From Eretmocerus hayati (Eukaryota; Arthropoda; Insecta; Hymenoptera; Aphelinidae): a stretch of DNA of 64,000 nt. A program made the translations under genes and the position numbers. The stretch lies in contig CM056742.1 of assembly GCA_029851415.1 (NCBI GenBank), positions 152,711,121-152,775,120 on the forward strand, written 5' to 3'. The notes beneath the pieces were generated by a model. The model was not told the origin of the DNA. It ran no database searches and worked only from the letters and a program-made list of their open reading frames with translations. Position 1 is the first letter of the stretch, and each line of letters opens with the position of its first letter. Shown one piece after another: positions 48,731 to 61,021 of the stretch.

Positions 48731-50060
48731 AATTTGGTTTTTTTTTGCGTTTTGCTCTTGAAAATAGTATATTTTGCACCGAGTTTATGAAGTTGTAGCT
48801 CATTTCTAGGCGATTAATTTCCAGTCTAAGCCGTAGGTGGAGGTCGAAACAGTCGCTCGAAAGTGGGGTTCTCAGGAACGAGGTGCGATTAATATTTTTT
48901 TGAAATTTTGTAAGCACCCAAACATTGGAAATTGCAAAAAATGGTAATTGCACTCTTCTGAGACTGGTACAGGCTCGGGAACAGAACAAAGCACTGAATG
49001 AATATTTAATCATTTTGAGAAGCTAGATCATAACCGAAGGCTTGAAATATTTTGAAATTAGTGGAACCAACAATGTCTCTGAACATACAAAAAAATTGAT
49101 GAAGAGAAATCATGAGATGAGAAGAGAAAAAGGAGACAAAGAGAAGCAATGGTGGCATTGGCTAGAACACAAAGGCAATTACATTGTATTGGGTTAATTG
49201 CCTCCCCATCTTGCTACTATATACCCCTCTTTCTTTCTCATCCACAACGGAATCCCGGCGTATAACAATATAGTATAGCGTTAGGTCGACTGCCTTTGCA
49301 ACCAACCCCTCCTGCAAAACTCAGATTCCGTGCGTCTATCTCATTCTATCTTCTACTCTCTTTGCAGCTAGGTCTTAGCGTATAATATTGTATTCCTCTT
49401 TACGAGCATTAAATTTCAAAATTGTTCCGGGCTGGTGGCAGCTCTCAGCGTTGGGCAAAAATCTCCGTTCTGGCCGCGCCTCTCCCCCCCCCCCCCCCAC
49501 TCTCTAACTCGTAAATTACACTTTCAAGAAGGCAAAAATATATATATCTATATATCTATATGGTTTACTCGGTGGTGGTAGTTTCGAAAATACTACTTAA
49601 CCAGGAAGAGAGGTATATAGAAGAGCAAATAAGAAATACGGGATTCGCTCTCCTGCTTTTCTGCAGCAGAGACGGAATTTATTTATAGCTTTGGTGCTTT
49701 ATATTAGCTTTTATACTCGGCTCTGGGGTTTCTCTTTTTTATTTTCTTCTTATCGTTTGCCTTTATCTACATTATTTAATTTCGTGATCATATTCAATTT
49801 TTGTTGGGATGGCAGTGTATCAGAACGTGGAAAGTTACGCAATCGAGCCGATTTTGATCATCAGCTCAGAGAGATTTGAATACGATGATGTACTACTAAT
49901 TGTAGAATATTATTATGAAATATTACTGTTTCTGTAGAAAAAGATTCCAGAGCTACGTGGACTAGTATTCATACTTGACAAACAAAAGTGGTAAGAATAG
50001 TTTATACCGATCACTTCTGTCTGGCAGCCGTGTACCCAGACTTCAGATTCGTACATTTTT
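48731..50060. other. Intergenic with C15 tract and CT/TATA island
   Basis: A C15 homopolymer lies at 49484-49498 and a TATATATCTATATA tract at about 49538-49562. No gene. Confidence 0.45.
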
Positions 50061-50543
50061 CACAGCAAAAAGGATTTCTTAAAATCTCACATTCCTTAAA
50101 ATAATTCTCATTCAAATAGAAAAACGAAAACAAGAGATTTTTCTCATTATGAGAAATTGCCTCTCAAAACGAGGAATCATTCATTTGAAACTGAGAGAAC
50201 GTTGAGGTCAAAATATCACGGTAAACCGCCAACACGACAGCTTTGATATGCTATTGCATGCAGAAAGGATTTTTCACTAAAACACCGATGCTCTAGCTAT
50301 CAATAAGCACGAACATATTAGACCATAATTCATCAGGGTCTTGAGGAAACATTGATTGTCATAACTTCTTCATTTCTGCCCAAATCATATTCGAAGTAAA
50401 ATTATTGAAGTACGCTAACATTCCGAAATCATGGACTTAGAAATCCATCCGAGGGTAAACATAGTCTACAGACTTCAGTTTCCCCTTGGTCTCGGGTGAG
50501 GAATTCCATTCCTCAAATCAAAAGATTTTATTCGTCATTTTAA

Positions 50544-51747
50544 CACGTTCGCTGCGACGGGTCCCACGGGTGGGACCCGTTTTTATTCGGGCTCTAGTAT
50601 GCACCAAACAACGTAAGATTTATTCGATTATGCGGGTCAGAGCGCTCGGATCGGTCCGGTCTCGTCTATCACCGAACGCGTGTTGGGACAAAATTCGCTC
50701 GGAGCGCTCTGAACGCTCCGTCCGAGATTTTCAGCCGAGGAGAGGGGAGGAATCGTCCACAGCATTAAAACAGGCTGTCTCCCCTCTCCCCGGCTGAAAA
50801 TCTCGGACGGAGCGTTCGGAGCGCTCCGAGCGAATTTTGTCCGAACGCGCATTCGGTGATGGACGAGACCGGACCGATCCGAGCGCTCCGACCCGCATAA
50901 TCGAATAAACCTAACGTAGACACATCCAATAGCTTCTGTAGCGGTTCTTACTCACTCTATACGATGCCAAAAACATGCGTACAGGCCAGTTTAGGTATCG
51001 GACTCGATTTGTTCGAGCTACGCCATAAAAACTCAATTTTCGTGGGAACTGCGATGAATAACACAAAAATAGCAAGTAAACTGTGAATATATCAAGTCTG
51101 TTTGAATATTTCACAACGTATCTTAGCTTATTCAAAAGCTTACGTCAAAAGCTTCAAAATAAGCCCAAGTACGCGTAATTTGAGCGAGATAGAGCCAAAG
51201 TTATCAGAAATTTAGACGTGAAATAACCACGAGGCAAACCGACTAAATGGTTGACATTGCAACTGCATCTCCTCTCTCCTCAATTTGTTTTATCTCCGTG
51301 TACGAGAAAATTTTTGTATTCGGAAAAGTTGATGGGTATCCTGAATAAGGAGCTGTGTCTCGCGGATCCACGAGGATAGAAAATCATACTCGCGTGGATC
51401 ACAATCGCAATCCGCAGTTCTTACCAGACAAAAGCTTCCAATTCAGGCCATGCTCACGAATTACCCGAATGGTACGGAGAAATCAACGAATGCTCCCAAA
51501 AAGCTAAAGATCACATCTTAGGATAACTCATTTTGGTAGTTCGATCATTCACTTCATCCCCCATTGCACGATAGAAATTTTCACGGGTCCCACCGGTGGG
51601 ACCCGCGAAAATTCTTACATTTTTTGTATATACATACTAAACTGATCACAAATCAAAAGGTTTGACTATTATAGGTGCAAGATCACGCGTTTGTACTCTC
51701 TCGCACTCTGGGACGGAATGCCGGGTTTCACCGTCGCAGCGAACGTA
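50544..51747. mobile_element. piggyBac-type non-autonomous element
   Basis: The ends are inverted: CACGTTCGCTGCGACGG at the left and CCGTCGCAGCGAACGTA at the right, each next to TTAA (50540-50543 and 51748-51751). A subterminal palindrome GGGTCCCACGGGTGGGACCC lies at the left and GGGTCCCACCGGTGGGACCC near the right (about 51586). 1204 bp, without transposase. A fragment of the same family is at 16970-17100. Confidence 0.8.
50611..50917. repeat. GC-rich hairpin inside the piggyBac-type element
   Basis: The arms pair over about 140 bp each (TTTATTCGATTATGCGGGTC with GACCCGCATAATCGAATAAA, GAGCGCTCGGATCGGTCCGG with its complement, GGAGCGTTC and CCGAGATTTTCAGCC likewise) around a loop near 50765. 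It is far richer in CpG than the rest. The frames on both strands here are artefacts. Confidence 0.8.
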
Positions 51748-51847
51748 TTAAGAAATTTTTTGCATAAGAAATGAAAAATTATTGAAAATTACACGCATCC
51801 AGAATGAGAAAAAAAGTTTCTCATTTCGAGAAATCCTTTTTGCTGTG

Positions 51848-53767
51848 TTATTGTAGTAGTTTCCTTCAAAACTGACGTCGCCGGAGGTGAAACATCAGAC
51901 AAAAGCAAGTTATGCCTGACAACTTGCAAATTCAGAAAATAGACAACTTTTAGTCAGCTCGTGACTGAGTCATGGTACTGATAGTAAATTGAAAATGATC
52001 ATCGGCCCCCAATTCATAGTTATATCCATATTGAATCTCGAGTCAATCATCGCGAATCTTCTCGAGTCGAACCTTGTTCTTCCATCATTTCTGCGATTAG
52101 TAGAGTACTCGCAAGTCAATTCCTTTGACCGTGTCTTCTAAAACCCTACTCAATTACCTATAAGTCAGACAGGCATTCATATATTTGCGATCTGACTCAT
52201 TTAATTGTGCAACATACCACTGCATTGGAACGTGGCATGGTTCTATGGGAAATTCGACAATATTTTTTCGACATAAAGTGCAATGCATCACTACGAATTC
52301 CATCACAGTTACGTCTTGAAAATTTTTTCGACCATCAACATCCGTTTACTCATTTTTCAGTAGTACAGTAGCACGTAAGGTCAGACAGAATCGATGGATT
52401 TCAAGCTAAAAAAATCGCATCGCCACCGAGCTGAAGAGGTCGATGCTACCCAGAAAAATGTAATTATCATCGCGAGATAGCCAGCAAGCAGCTGGAATCT
52501 TCTCACGCTACCGTCTAGAAGGTAGTCGCGCATCGCAGGATATGATTTGTACAGCTATAAGTATGCGCATGCGCAACCCCCTTTTTCCCTTTCCGGTCTC
52601 TGAAGCTTGAGTCAAACGGATGGGAGAGCTATATATATATATATACACATAAGAGAGAGGCTTAAGGATATAGAGGGAGGGTATTGACGCTCGCCTCGGC
52701 TGACCAGTGCCACTGACCGGGGGCTCCTTCAGCAGCCTCCTCCTCCTTCTTCTCCTACTACTGCTATTTCTCAATTCTCTCGGCGTCTGCTGGCTCCCTA
52801 TACCATAGATATATGAGTCAAAGTGGGAGGATAGCAAAAGCAGTATGGCAGATAATATATGTGTCTTGTGGGTGCGCTACATTGCTTGCCAGAATTTCCC
52901 TCTTATGATATGAATCGACAATTTCTAAAACTACCTTATACTTATAAAAACAAATTCATTAGGTATAGAGCCTCTCTGGACTCATTGAAATTTATTCCGT
53001 GGTACTGATACGAGTGATTCGAAATTTTTAATTCTGTGATTACTTTAGCACGAGCTACGACTCTATTTTCACATTGGGTAAATTGTTGATTTCCCATTTT
53101 TCATTGGGGAGAGGTTAAAATTCTGTGATCCCTTCGAGACGTCAACTGGCTTTGAACGTAGACTCTTCAGGATATCAATGCAATTGCGGTGAACTTGTAA
53201 TCGGTCTTGCAAGCGCCCTTCACCGTGTATAGCTGTGGCCTATTATTGATACGTTTGACTGAAAACAAGATTTCTTTGTACAGGTACCTAACTCAATTTT
53301 TTGTTTGCTTAACTATTTCACATGTAATTCTCATCTATCACTTGTCAATTTTTCATCAAAAATTCTCTGCTCAGATGAAAATTGTAAATGATGCAACGAG
53401 CTCTTAAAGTGCGTACTTCTCATAAAATAAGCTATAGTATTGAATCTGACTGGATCGATTGATCGAATTCTCAGTTCACAGGTATCCCTGTGTTTAAAGA
53501 TTTGAGTATGGCCCTTGAATCATCAGTACCAATGCGTGTTGTAATCCTCCTTAAACATGTGTTAATTTTTTTCTTCCTTTTTCTTCGTGAGTTCATACTT
53601 CATTCCTTCAATTGACCTTTGAAGTGATATTATATGGAGAGTCAGTGGAACTGCATATTTTCAATTGTAATTTTTTCTGATCGACGTTTTTGGTTATTTT
53701 GATCTGATGTTGTGATTATTCTATGAGTAACGTATTTTTTTTTCATCTGTCATGACGATTCAAAATA
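51848..53767. other. Intergenic with TATA and CTCCTC tracts
   Basis: An AT dinucleotide tract lies at 52630-52645 and a CCTCCTCCTTCTTCTCC tract at about 52737. The 109-codon minus-strand frame here is made of this low-complexity DNA. No gene. Confidence 0.45.
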
Positions 53768-54020
53768 GAATAGTATATTATGATACAAGGGCGCAAATGA
53801 TGGTTTTCGCACTTCGAGTGACTTTTTTAGGCCCGAGCCGCAGGCGAGGGTCTAAATAGTCACGAGAAAGCGAAAGCCATTGCGCCCGAGTGTCATACTA
53901 TGTTTTTTGATCTTCTGTGAGCGAATGAAAAGCGGAAAAGAGTGTGCAAATGACTCATTCGTGCACAGACGATCAAAAATTGACTTTGATTCCTCCATTG
54001 CCTCACCCTCGTGCTAAGTA
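53768..54020. repeat. GATACAAGGG-family MITE copy
   Basis: TAGTATATTATGATACAAGGG at the left, the conserved core GGCCCGAGCCGCAGGCGAGG, and an inverted CGAGTGTCATACTA at about 53898. Beyond that, TCTGTGAGCGAATGAAAAG looks like inner sequence of the same family. Confidence 0.6.
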
Positions 54021-57000
54021 GTATTATGGAACCTACAGAACTCATAGCATATTTATTTGAGATCAATGTTATCGAGCAGAAAAATTTTCAATCCTAAAAT
54101 CTTTCGCATCTTGAATATGTAAAAAATCAATATTTTCGGTTTACTGCTTTATAAAGTCACAGTGGCAACTCAATTTAATCATGATTGGGTAGCAAATACA
54201 AACAGAATAGACATGACCAGAACAAGCTCACAAAACTCAAAATACTTGGATAACCTGCAAGGCATAAAACTTCCATTTCACAAAGTTTTCATAAATTTTT
54301 TATATATTAGCTACAGCACAGAGCCCCTTTCAATCATCTATGTATTTCCTCAAAAACAAATAAAAGAAAAATTAGGATGGAAGCGAGGAGCAAGAGGTCA
54401 GGTAGAGACAACGTTGCAAGAATGGCCATCGGGTAGCTCGAGACTGTGAAAAAAAAAAAAAAAAATTCTCAAGTCACGTCGCTGCCATAATACGCTACAA
54501 AAAAATAAAGAGTAAAAGGGAAGAAAGAGCAAGAGGGGGTTGGCCACCCATGACAAGTGCTAGCTGCTTCGTAGAGCTTGCAATACAACATATATAGATC
54601 CGGTCAGCCGGGCTGGCTGACCAAGCCGCGAGCTGTACTACTGGTTTTCACCCAGAGCAGCGGCCTCTCATCCTACTCTCTCATTCCTTTTCCTCTCCAT
54701 CTTCCATCTCCCTTCTTGAGCTCTGTCTTGCCTCGTCTTCTTGCAGCCAACATGCAGTGTATATATAGGGTAGCATCTGCTACCTCACTATTGTATATTA
54801 CACATAACCCCGTACATGTATGGAATGTATGAATTGTATGTGTCTGTGTATGAACCTTCTACAAGTAGTATAGCTACCTCTGTGGTCAGCCATACTCACG
54901 GACATATACTCTTCTACTTGCTAAGCTTTTGTCCAACGGTCTCTCCGGCATCTTTCATTCTATATAGGAGCCACATATCCAGTCGAGTCACTCTAGATGT
55001 ATATAATACTCTGACTCAAACTCTCTACACTTTTACAAGCTGAGACTGTCTATCTGGTGTTTTCTAAGGTTAGTATTAGGCACGTCTCCGTCTGCTATGC
55101 CACTGTTGGCTTATATTGCTTCATAAAATGTTCTCTTCTTCTTCTTTCGTATGGACTACTACAAATGTTGCCTTGCCACACTGTCAGAGTAAGACACGCG
55201 TATATCGTTGTGGATAGTATATATACTGCAAAAGGCAGCTGTGGAAGCTAAAATTTTTTTTTTGCTTTTGTGGATGGACACAACGGTGGTCTTGAGATAC
55301 AAGCTCGTGAAATTTTGTGACCGGCTGGTAAGAATACGTGCGAGACGATACCTGTGTTGCTCTGTCGTAAAATGAAAATACATATACTTCTGCGGGTTTG
55401 AGAAAAATGCACGGATCGTGTTTGTGATATTATATCATCTTTTTATCAATAGAATTGCGAGAAATTGGATTAAAATGATGACCAATCAGTTTTGCTCATC
55501 CAATTCGAGTGAGATCACTTTCAATTCGATCGGTAGCAAGTTGATCCTAAAGAGGGAGCCGGAATCTGCTGCGATTTTGGATTTCCTTTTATTCTCATAG
55601 AAGTTTATTTCATAGCGCAATCATGGCGTGCTCTCTATTGATGCATTCGAAATACCATGTAATTTGGTCATAGGGAAACTCAATTTATTTACAGAACTAA
55701 TTCCGGTTCATCTCCCTAAGCTAATCACTGTAGTTGCCTACTCCGGCCTCTCGTTCATTTTAGATACAATTATCATTGACCAATGCTCATTTCCTGAATT
55801 ATCAAGTTCAAATGGAATTAAATCTGTCTCATGATAGAATTCGTGCGACAAAATTTGAATTGTAATAAAAATGAATCGCTGTTATGTACAAAAACCGAGT
55901 GCTGTGTTGAATATCGAAATGGTGTTCAAATTAGTAGATTTGAGAATGACCGCTCAAGAAAATCGTCGTAAAGTTGCAAGGTCAAAATTTTGTACTGAGT
56001 AGCTAAAAATTTTTCATCAATAATATTGCCAAAGTTGGCAATTTGAGTGAACGACTTGATTCTTTGAGAATAGAAAAGATTTGGATTTCATTCTGATCTG
56101 AAATTATTTCTGTAAAACTTGATGGGTTTTTACGAGCTATGAATTTTGATAGATAAAATAGAATGAGAGACCAGAGATTGTATGTAAGTGGCAGACCAAG
56201 CGAAGAACATCAATCGTAAGTAAAAGCAAGTCGACACATAGTCGCAAGACTCTGTGTATGGCAGTTCGGCGTCGCGACGCGCGCTCAAGTTACGAGCTTG
56301 ACATTGTTTGCAGCAGCGATTCGGCGAGTGGCAAAGATATGGTCTCGCATAGACTCTCGCACTCCCAAGTTTCAAAGCTCGAGTGTTTTGCAGATCGTAA
56401 ATTAGATCAGTTACAAACTTTGAAATCTCGTTCGCTTGAATAACAGCACTTCTCCCGTACTTACCAAGTATTTACGACCTTCTACTGCGAACGACGGTTC
56501 TGATGAACCAATTAATAAATGTCTCAGAATAATACTTCATGAACCATTGTAACATTTTTGGTCGACATACTTTGTGGAGAAAAGATATTGCAAAAGTAGA
56601 ATCTTTGGTATATAATTTGGTTAGTTTTATTCGGTCGAAGGGTATGCTCAATTTATAACAATTTCCGGAGGCCGCATCTATTTCAATTTTTGTGAAAAAT
56701 AATGTAGGAAAGATGAATACGATGATTGGAACCTCTTCTATATAGTTAATGTCAGAGTATTTAACCTGCCTCCTGCACCCTACATGCCCCCATAGGCCAA
56801 TGTCAGGAATGGGTCCTCGTTAATTTACCCACAAATTTCTTTTTACGTGATGACTTCTGCATTTCCCAGAAAGTTTGTGTTGAGATTTGGTTATTTTGCT
56901 CTTGCACGGACAAGAAATCAGAGAAAAAATCATGCCTAGCGTAGCCGGTCCCGAACTTTTCGATTTAACCTATATTGAGATACGTCAACGCAATCAATTT

Positions 57001-57999
57001 CTTGTCTCAAGGCCTTCAAAATCCTTTCTTCAAGTAGCAAAACTATGATTTGAAGCTATTTTATTTGCAAAAGACGTAGTTGATTCGTAAAACACGAAGG
57101 CAAACATTGGACTGTTCCCGACATGTGCCCATATGTTCGGGAGGTTGTGCAGTACGAATTTTTTACCACCCAGAACGTGTCTATCAAATCAAAACAGGTT
57201 GGAAATGGTCATTCGAACAGACAGAGAACTCTAAATGTGGTTGCACAGAGATAAAAACGATTTTACGCACTTTAGCATCGATTTACATTATTTAAAAGGA
57301 TGGGGGCACGTTGGGTACACCCTCTCGCAAATTCGTAAGAGATAACTTTTTCGGAATATTGTGATGACTTGACTTTGGTTGATTAAATTTGAACTTCCCT
57401 CAGCCCATTTCAAAGGTCTTGAAACGAGCTTCAAAAAAGTTAAAGCACGTTGAAAAATATTGGAGGAGGCCAAAACTATTGGCAAAATGGCTTAGGAGGG
57501 AGGGGATGCATGGTACACTTTTCGATACACTTACTTTGGACCTCAAGGATCCGAGAGTGAGAAATTCGAAGCATCGAAAAACACTGGGAAATTTTGAACA
57601 TAAATAGTAACTTTCTTGGTTGTTAGAGAATATATCGGTGTAGAAATCAGGTTTTGAAACATTCTGACTTTCGGAGAAGTAATTAGGAAAAATAAAAGAA
57701 GCTAAACATCTCAACATCTTCCGATTCTGTTGTTTCCACCATTCTGGCAGGTATTTCATAATTAAAATATTCCTTCTGCGGTGAGTCGAGTGGAAATTCA
57801 AAATTAAAATTCATAAAACTAAATTGTAAACGAATATAATAAGCATGGTTGTTCACGGTTTTAAAATTTGCCTTTCATATCGTCAGCTAGTATACTAAGA
57901 GCCTGGTATTGAATATCCGCTTCATTCAATCCACAATTGAAACTGGAATACATTAAAAAGTTCAATCATAAAAATAGTCACCACAGTTTCAAGCACGAC
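54021..57999. other. Intergenic or intronic, no supported exon
   Basis: An A17 run lies at 54449-54465. About 54540-55250 is a CT/TATA-rich island. A small hairpin CCCGACATG/CATATGTTCGGG lies at about 57118-57142. Frames at 57389-57801 on both strands have no recognisable domain. Confidence 0.4.
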
Positions 58000-60270
58000 C
58001 ATAAAAGTCAAAATATCTGCCAGTATAATTGCTATGAAGTCATTCAAAACTATCAAGGAATAAGATGCGTTATCGAATTCATTTTGATTGGAAGAATTTC
58101 AACGTTATAACATACGCAGACTATGGGTCAGACATGCTGCTGATCACTGCGACTATATGGCTACATCTGTGGTCGATATCAAGAGAAATAGCAAGGGTAT
58201 AGAACATACACATCTATGTGCCCAATTGTATACTTCTGCCCGTTCGTTATACAACTCATATACGTACATTTACACCTACACCATTATCCACATAGGGAAC
58301 CAAAATGAAGAGAAAGAGGGGGGAGGGGGGAGGAAAGGAGGAGGAAGAGCAGGAGGTTAGAGACGGACACCGGCGAGCTGGCAGATATAAGCGAGAGAGT
58401 CGAAGGGTGGCTCTCGCGCGAGGCGTTGATCAATACCCCAAGATAGAATCCGATGCTGGCGAGCTGAGCTGCCCATAGTCCGACGCTTGTGTCCTGCATC
58501 CTCCACCCCCGCAGACATCCCGACTTTCTCAAGCTATTGCTATGCTGAAACTGCTATCACACCATCTCCCGATTCCATTTTAGCATCCTTTGGCTGTTTC
58601 CCATATGAATGCGCGAAGATGCTTTCGAAACCAAAATTTATTATTCTTCTGGTATGAGAGGGCGAATCGAGTGGTGATGGGCTATTCTGTCGATTAATCA
58701 AAATCTTGCTCGAGTATGAACTTTGTCATTTTGTAAGATGTTATGCTTGAGCGTACCACGAATTCCTCATTCACAGTATGATGATAACTCGCAATTATCC
58801 ATAACCTTCGAAAATTTGAAAAAGATTATAGAAGCATGTCGTATTTTGTCCCATCGCAGTGAATCGATGCCATGAAAGTTGAGCCAAAATGAGAATCTGA
58901 AAAAAAGCGCCCTGGGGACTTAAGAACAATTTACTCTCAATAGACATATCTCCCGGAAAGAACAGAATGTTCAACGACTTTTAACGATGTTTAACCGAGG
59001 AAATATGAGTCATGATCTAGCCGGAACCGTATAACCGCAGACTTCTTAAACTTCGATGAATTTATAAAATTTGATTATTGTAGAAAATTTTATCTCAATT
59101 TGGAAGTCAGGCATCCCGTCTGGAGTCCATACAACTTCAAAATCTCTTAACTCAAATCGAGAAATAATTATCCTGAATGGATTGAAGGATTGATTGGCAA
59201 TGCTCCTGCACAATTTAATAATTCTGAACCACCGTTACTGTTCGACATTTTTTCACTCAATTCAATGAATTCAGGGACATTGATCAAGCTCAATTATTAA
59301 TTGATTTTTCACATTATTCTTTCCCATAAAGCCAAACTGACAAATGATAATATATTCAAAAATGTTACTGTGTGATGATTGAAGGTAAAAAACTGTTAAC
59401 TACTTTGAATACCTCAACCTACAAGATTATAAAATTCTCCATTAATTCGAGTCCAAATTATTGATTTGCCCACGTAAATTTGAAGGCCGAAGATCTAAAC
59501 TTCCCTTGGCATACAATATAGTGAGAAGCATTTGAGTGTATATCACGGGTTTCGATCGACTGATTTGTCACCGACGCGCGTCATTTTCTTCCGGGCTCCG
59601 ACGGAGCGATAGTAGGCAAGCCCAAGGACGCGTATAAATGCGAGCAATGCCACCCGCGGCTCTGATATATAGCACATAGCACGTATATACGGAGCAAAGT
59701 GTATACGCTCGCCATCGCAAATACAAAGAGAGCAATCCATCTGTTTGAGTTTCGGCTGCCACCCACGCTATATATACACCCCCTCGCTCTGTTCCTGCCT
59801 ATTCTCAGTTTCTTCTATCCTTCTATTTCACATCGTCCTCATACCGTATACCATATTTCGTCTTTATTCATTTCAACGTTTGCATTTCCTACTGTGTAGA
59901 TTTGACACATTTTGAAATTTGTGAAAGGATAATGGTAGAAAAAATCACCGGAAGAGAATTTTAAAGAAGTTTTCAGTCAATTTATGGAGAATACTATCAG
60001 AGTATATTTTATTATATAATCTTTCAAGTATCCTGGTTTTGCTGCCCATCGTTTAACAAAAGATATAAAGCGGGTTTAAATATTGTAGTCAATGTGAGTA
60101 TGATTCTTGAAATATCATGATGTCTACCGAACCTGGAAATCGGGGAAATCAGAGAATTCTCAGGGAATTCATTTTGACACTGGGAATCAGGAAAATCTCA
60201 GAGAATTCGCGACTAAATCATGGAAATTTACGAGAATGGATTCATTTGGAGCAAGCTTCTCGAAATAAAT
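58000..60270. other. Intergenic or intronic, GA- and CT-rich islands
   Basis: A G/GA-rich tract lies at about 58315-58358 and another island at 59560-59900. About 60125-60210 has a short GGAATCAGG/GAGAATTC repeat pattern. No gene. Confidence 0.4.
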
Positions 60271-61021
60271 TTATGTTGTTTCCTCATATGTAGCTTCTTT
60301 CCTCACATCGATGCAGAATTGGATTTGATTGATGTTCTTCAGATCCGGGATGTTTCCTTTCAGCTGTTTTATGATGAATTCTTGTATCTTAGTGAGCATA
60401 AATAGACCATAGGATGTGACCTTGATACATATACTTATGAAACCGTATCTTCGATTTGTGGGTTGGCCAGTCTTGCATTTAAACAAGTATTGTAATTGAT
60501 TGCCACAAAAATTCGAGGAAGAGAAAAATTTCCCAAGAACCAGTAATTCAATCTGCCCCTCTGAGCCGATAAATTCTGCCACTGCTAGAGAGCTTGTTTC
60601 GGAATTAGTGCTAGTAGCGACATCTCGTGCCGTATCTGAGTTGCGAAACACAAGCTATGAATCTACAAAACCGTCAGACCACCTAAAAACCAGAACAAAA
60701 GTCTATTTTATCGATTCGTTCACTGTGCCTCAATTCAGAGTACGAATAATAATAAAATATCGGCCCATTTCTCATTTGTCACAACCTGCTTTCTCATTGC
60801 TACGGGATATTGAGAAATGTGTATGGCGAATTATTATCGCTATAAATGCTCTACAAGTTTGCAATTTCGTCGATAAAATGATTCGAAGAACGAGCATCGG
60901 CATCCTACCGAGACAAGCACACTCTCATCCTATTGATGAAAATATTTCTATCTATGCAAATTCAATATTATTAGAATCAGTTCACGAAGTGGTGGTGGTG
61001 GTGGCAATGCGTTGGGGGTAA
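60271..61021. other. Overlapping opposite-strand open frames, unrecognised
   Basis: A 126-codon minus-strand frame (60651-60271, with KVTSYGLFMLTKIQEFIIKQ in it) overlaps a 173-codon plus-strand frame (60500-61021, ending in a GTG-repeat run of valines). At most one could be real. Neither shows a domain I know. The minus-strand one has the more protein-like composition. Confidence 0.2.

Larger units (their letters stand above)
50061..51847. mobile_element. Outer TIR element split by a piggyBac-type MITE
   Basis: CACAGCAAAAAGGATTTCT at 50061 is inverted at the right end (AGAAATCCTTTTTGCTGTG, ending 51847). A further partial copy of the motif (GCAGAAAGGATTTTTCAC) is at about 50259. The outer sequence totals about 580 bp once the nested element is removed. 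Confidence 0.65.

Noticed and set aside
50486..50852. Frames on both strands, Arg/Ser-rich
   Set aside because: They are generated by the GC-rich hairpin inside the piggyBac-type element.
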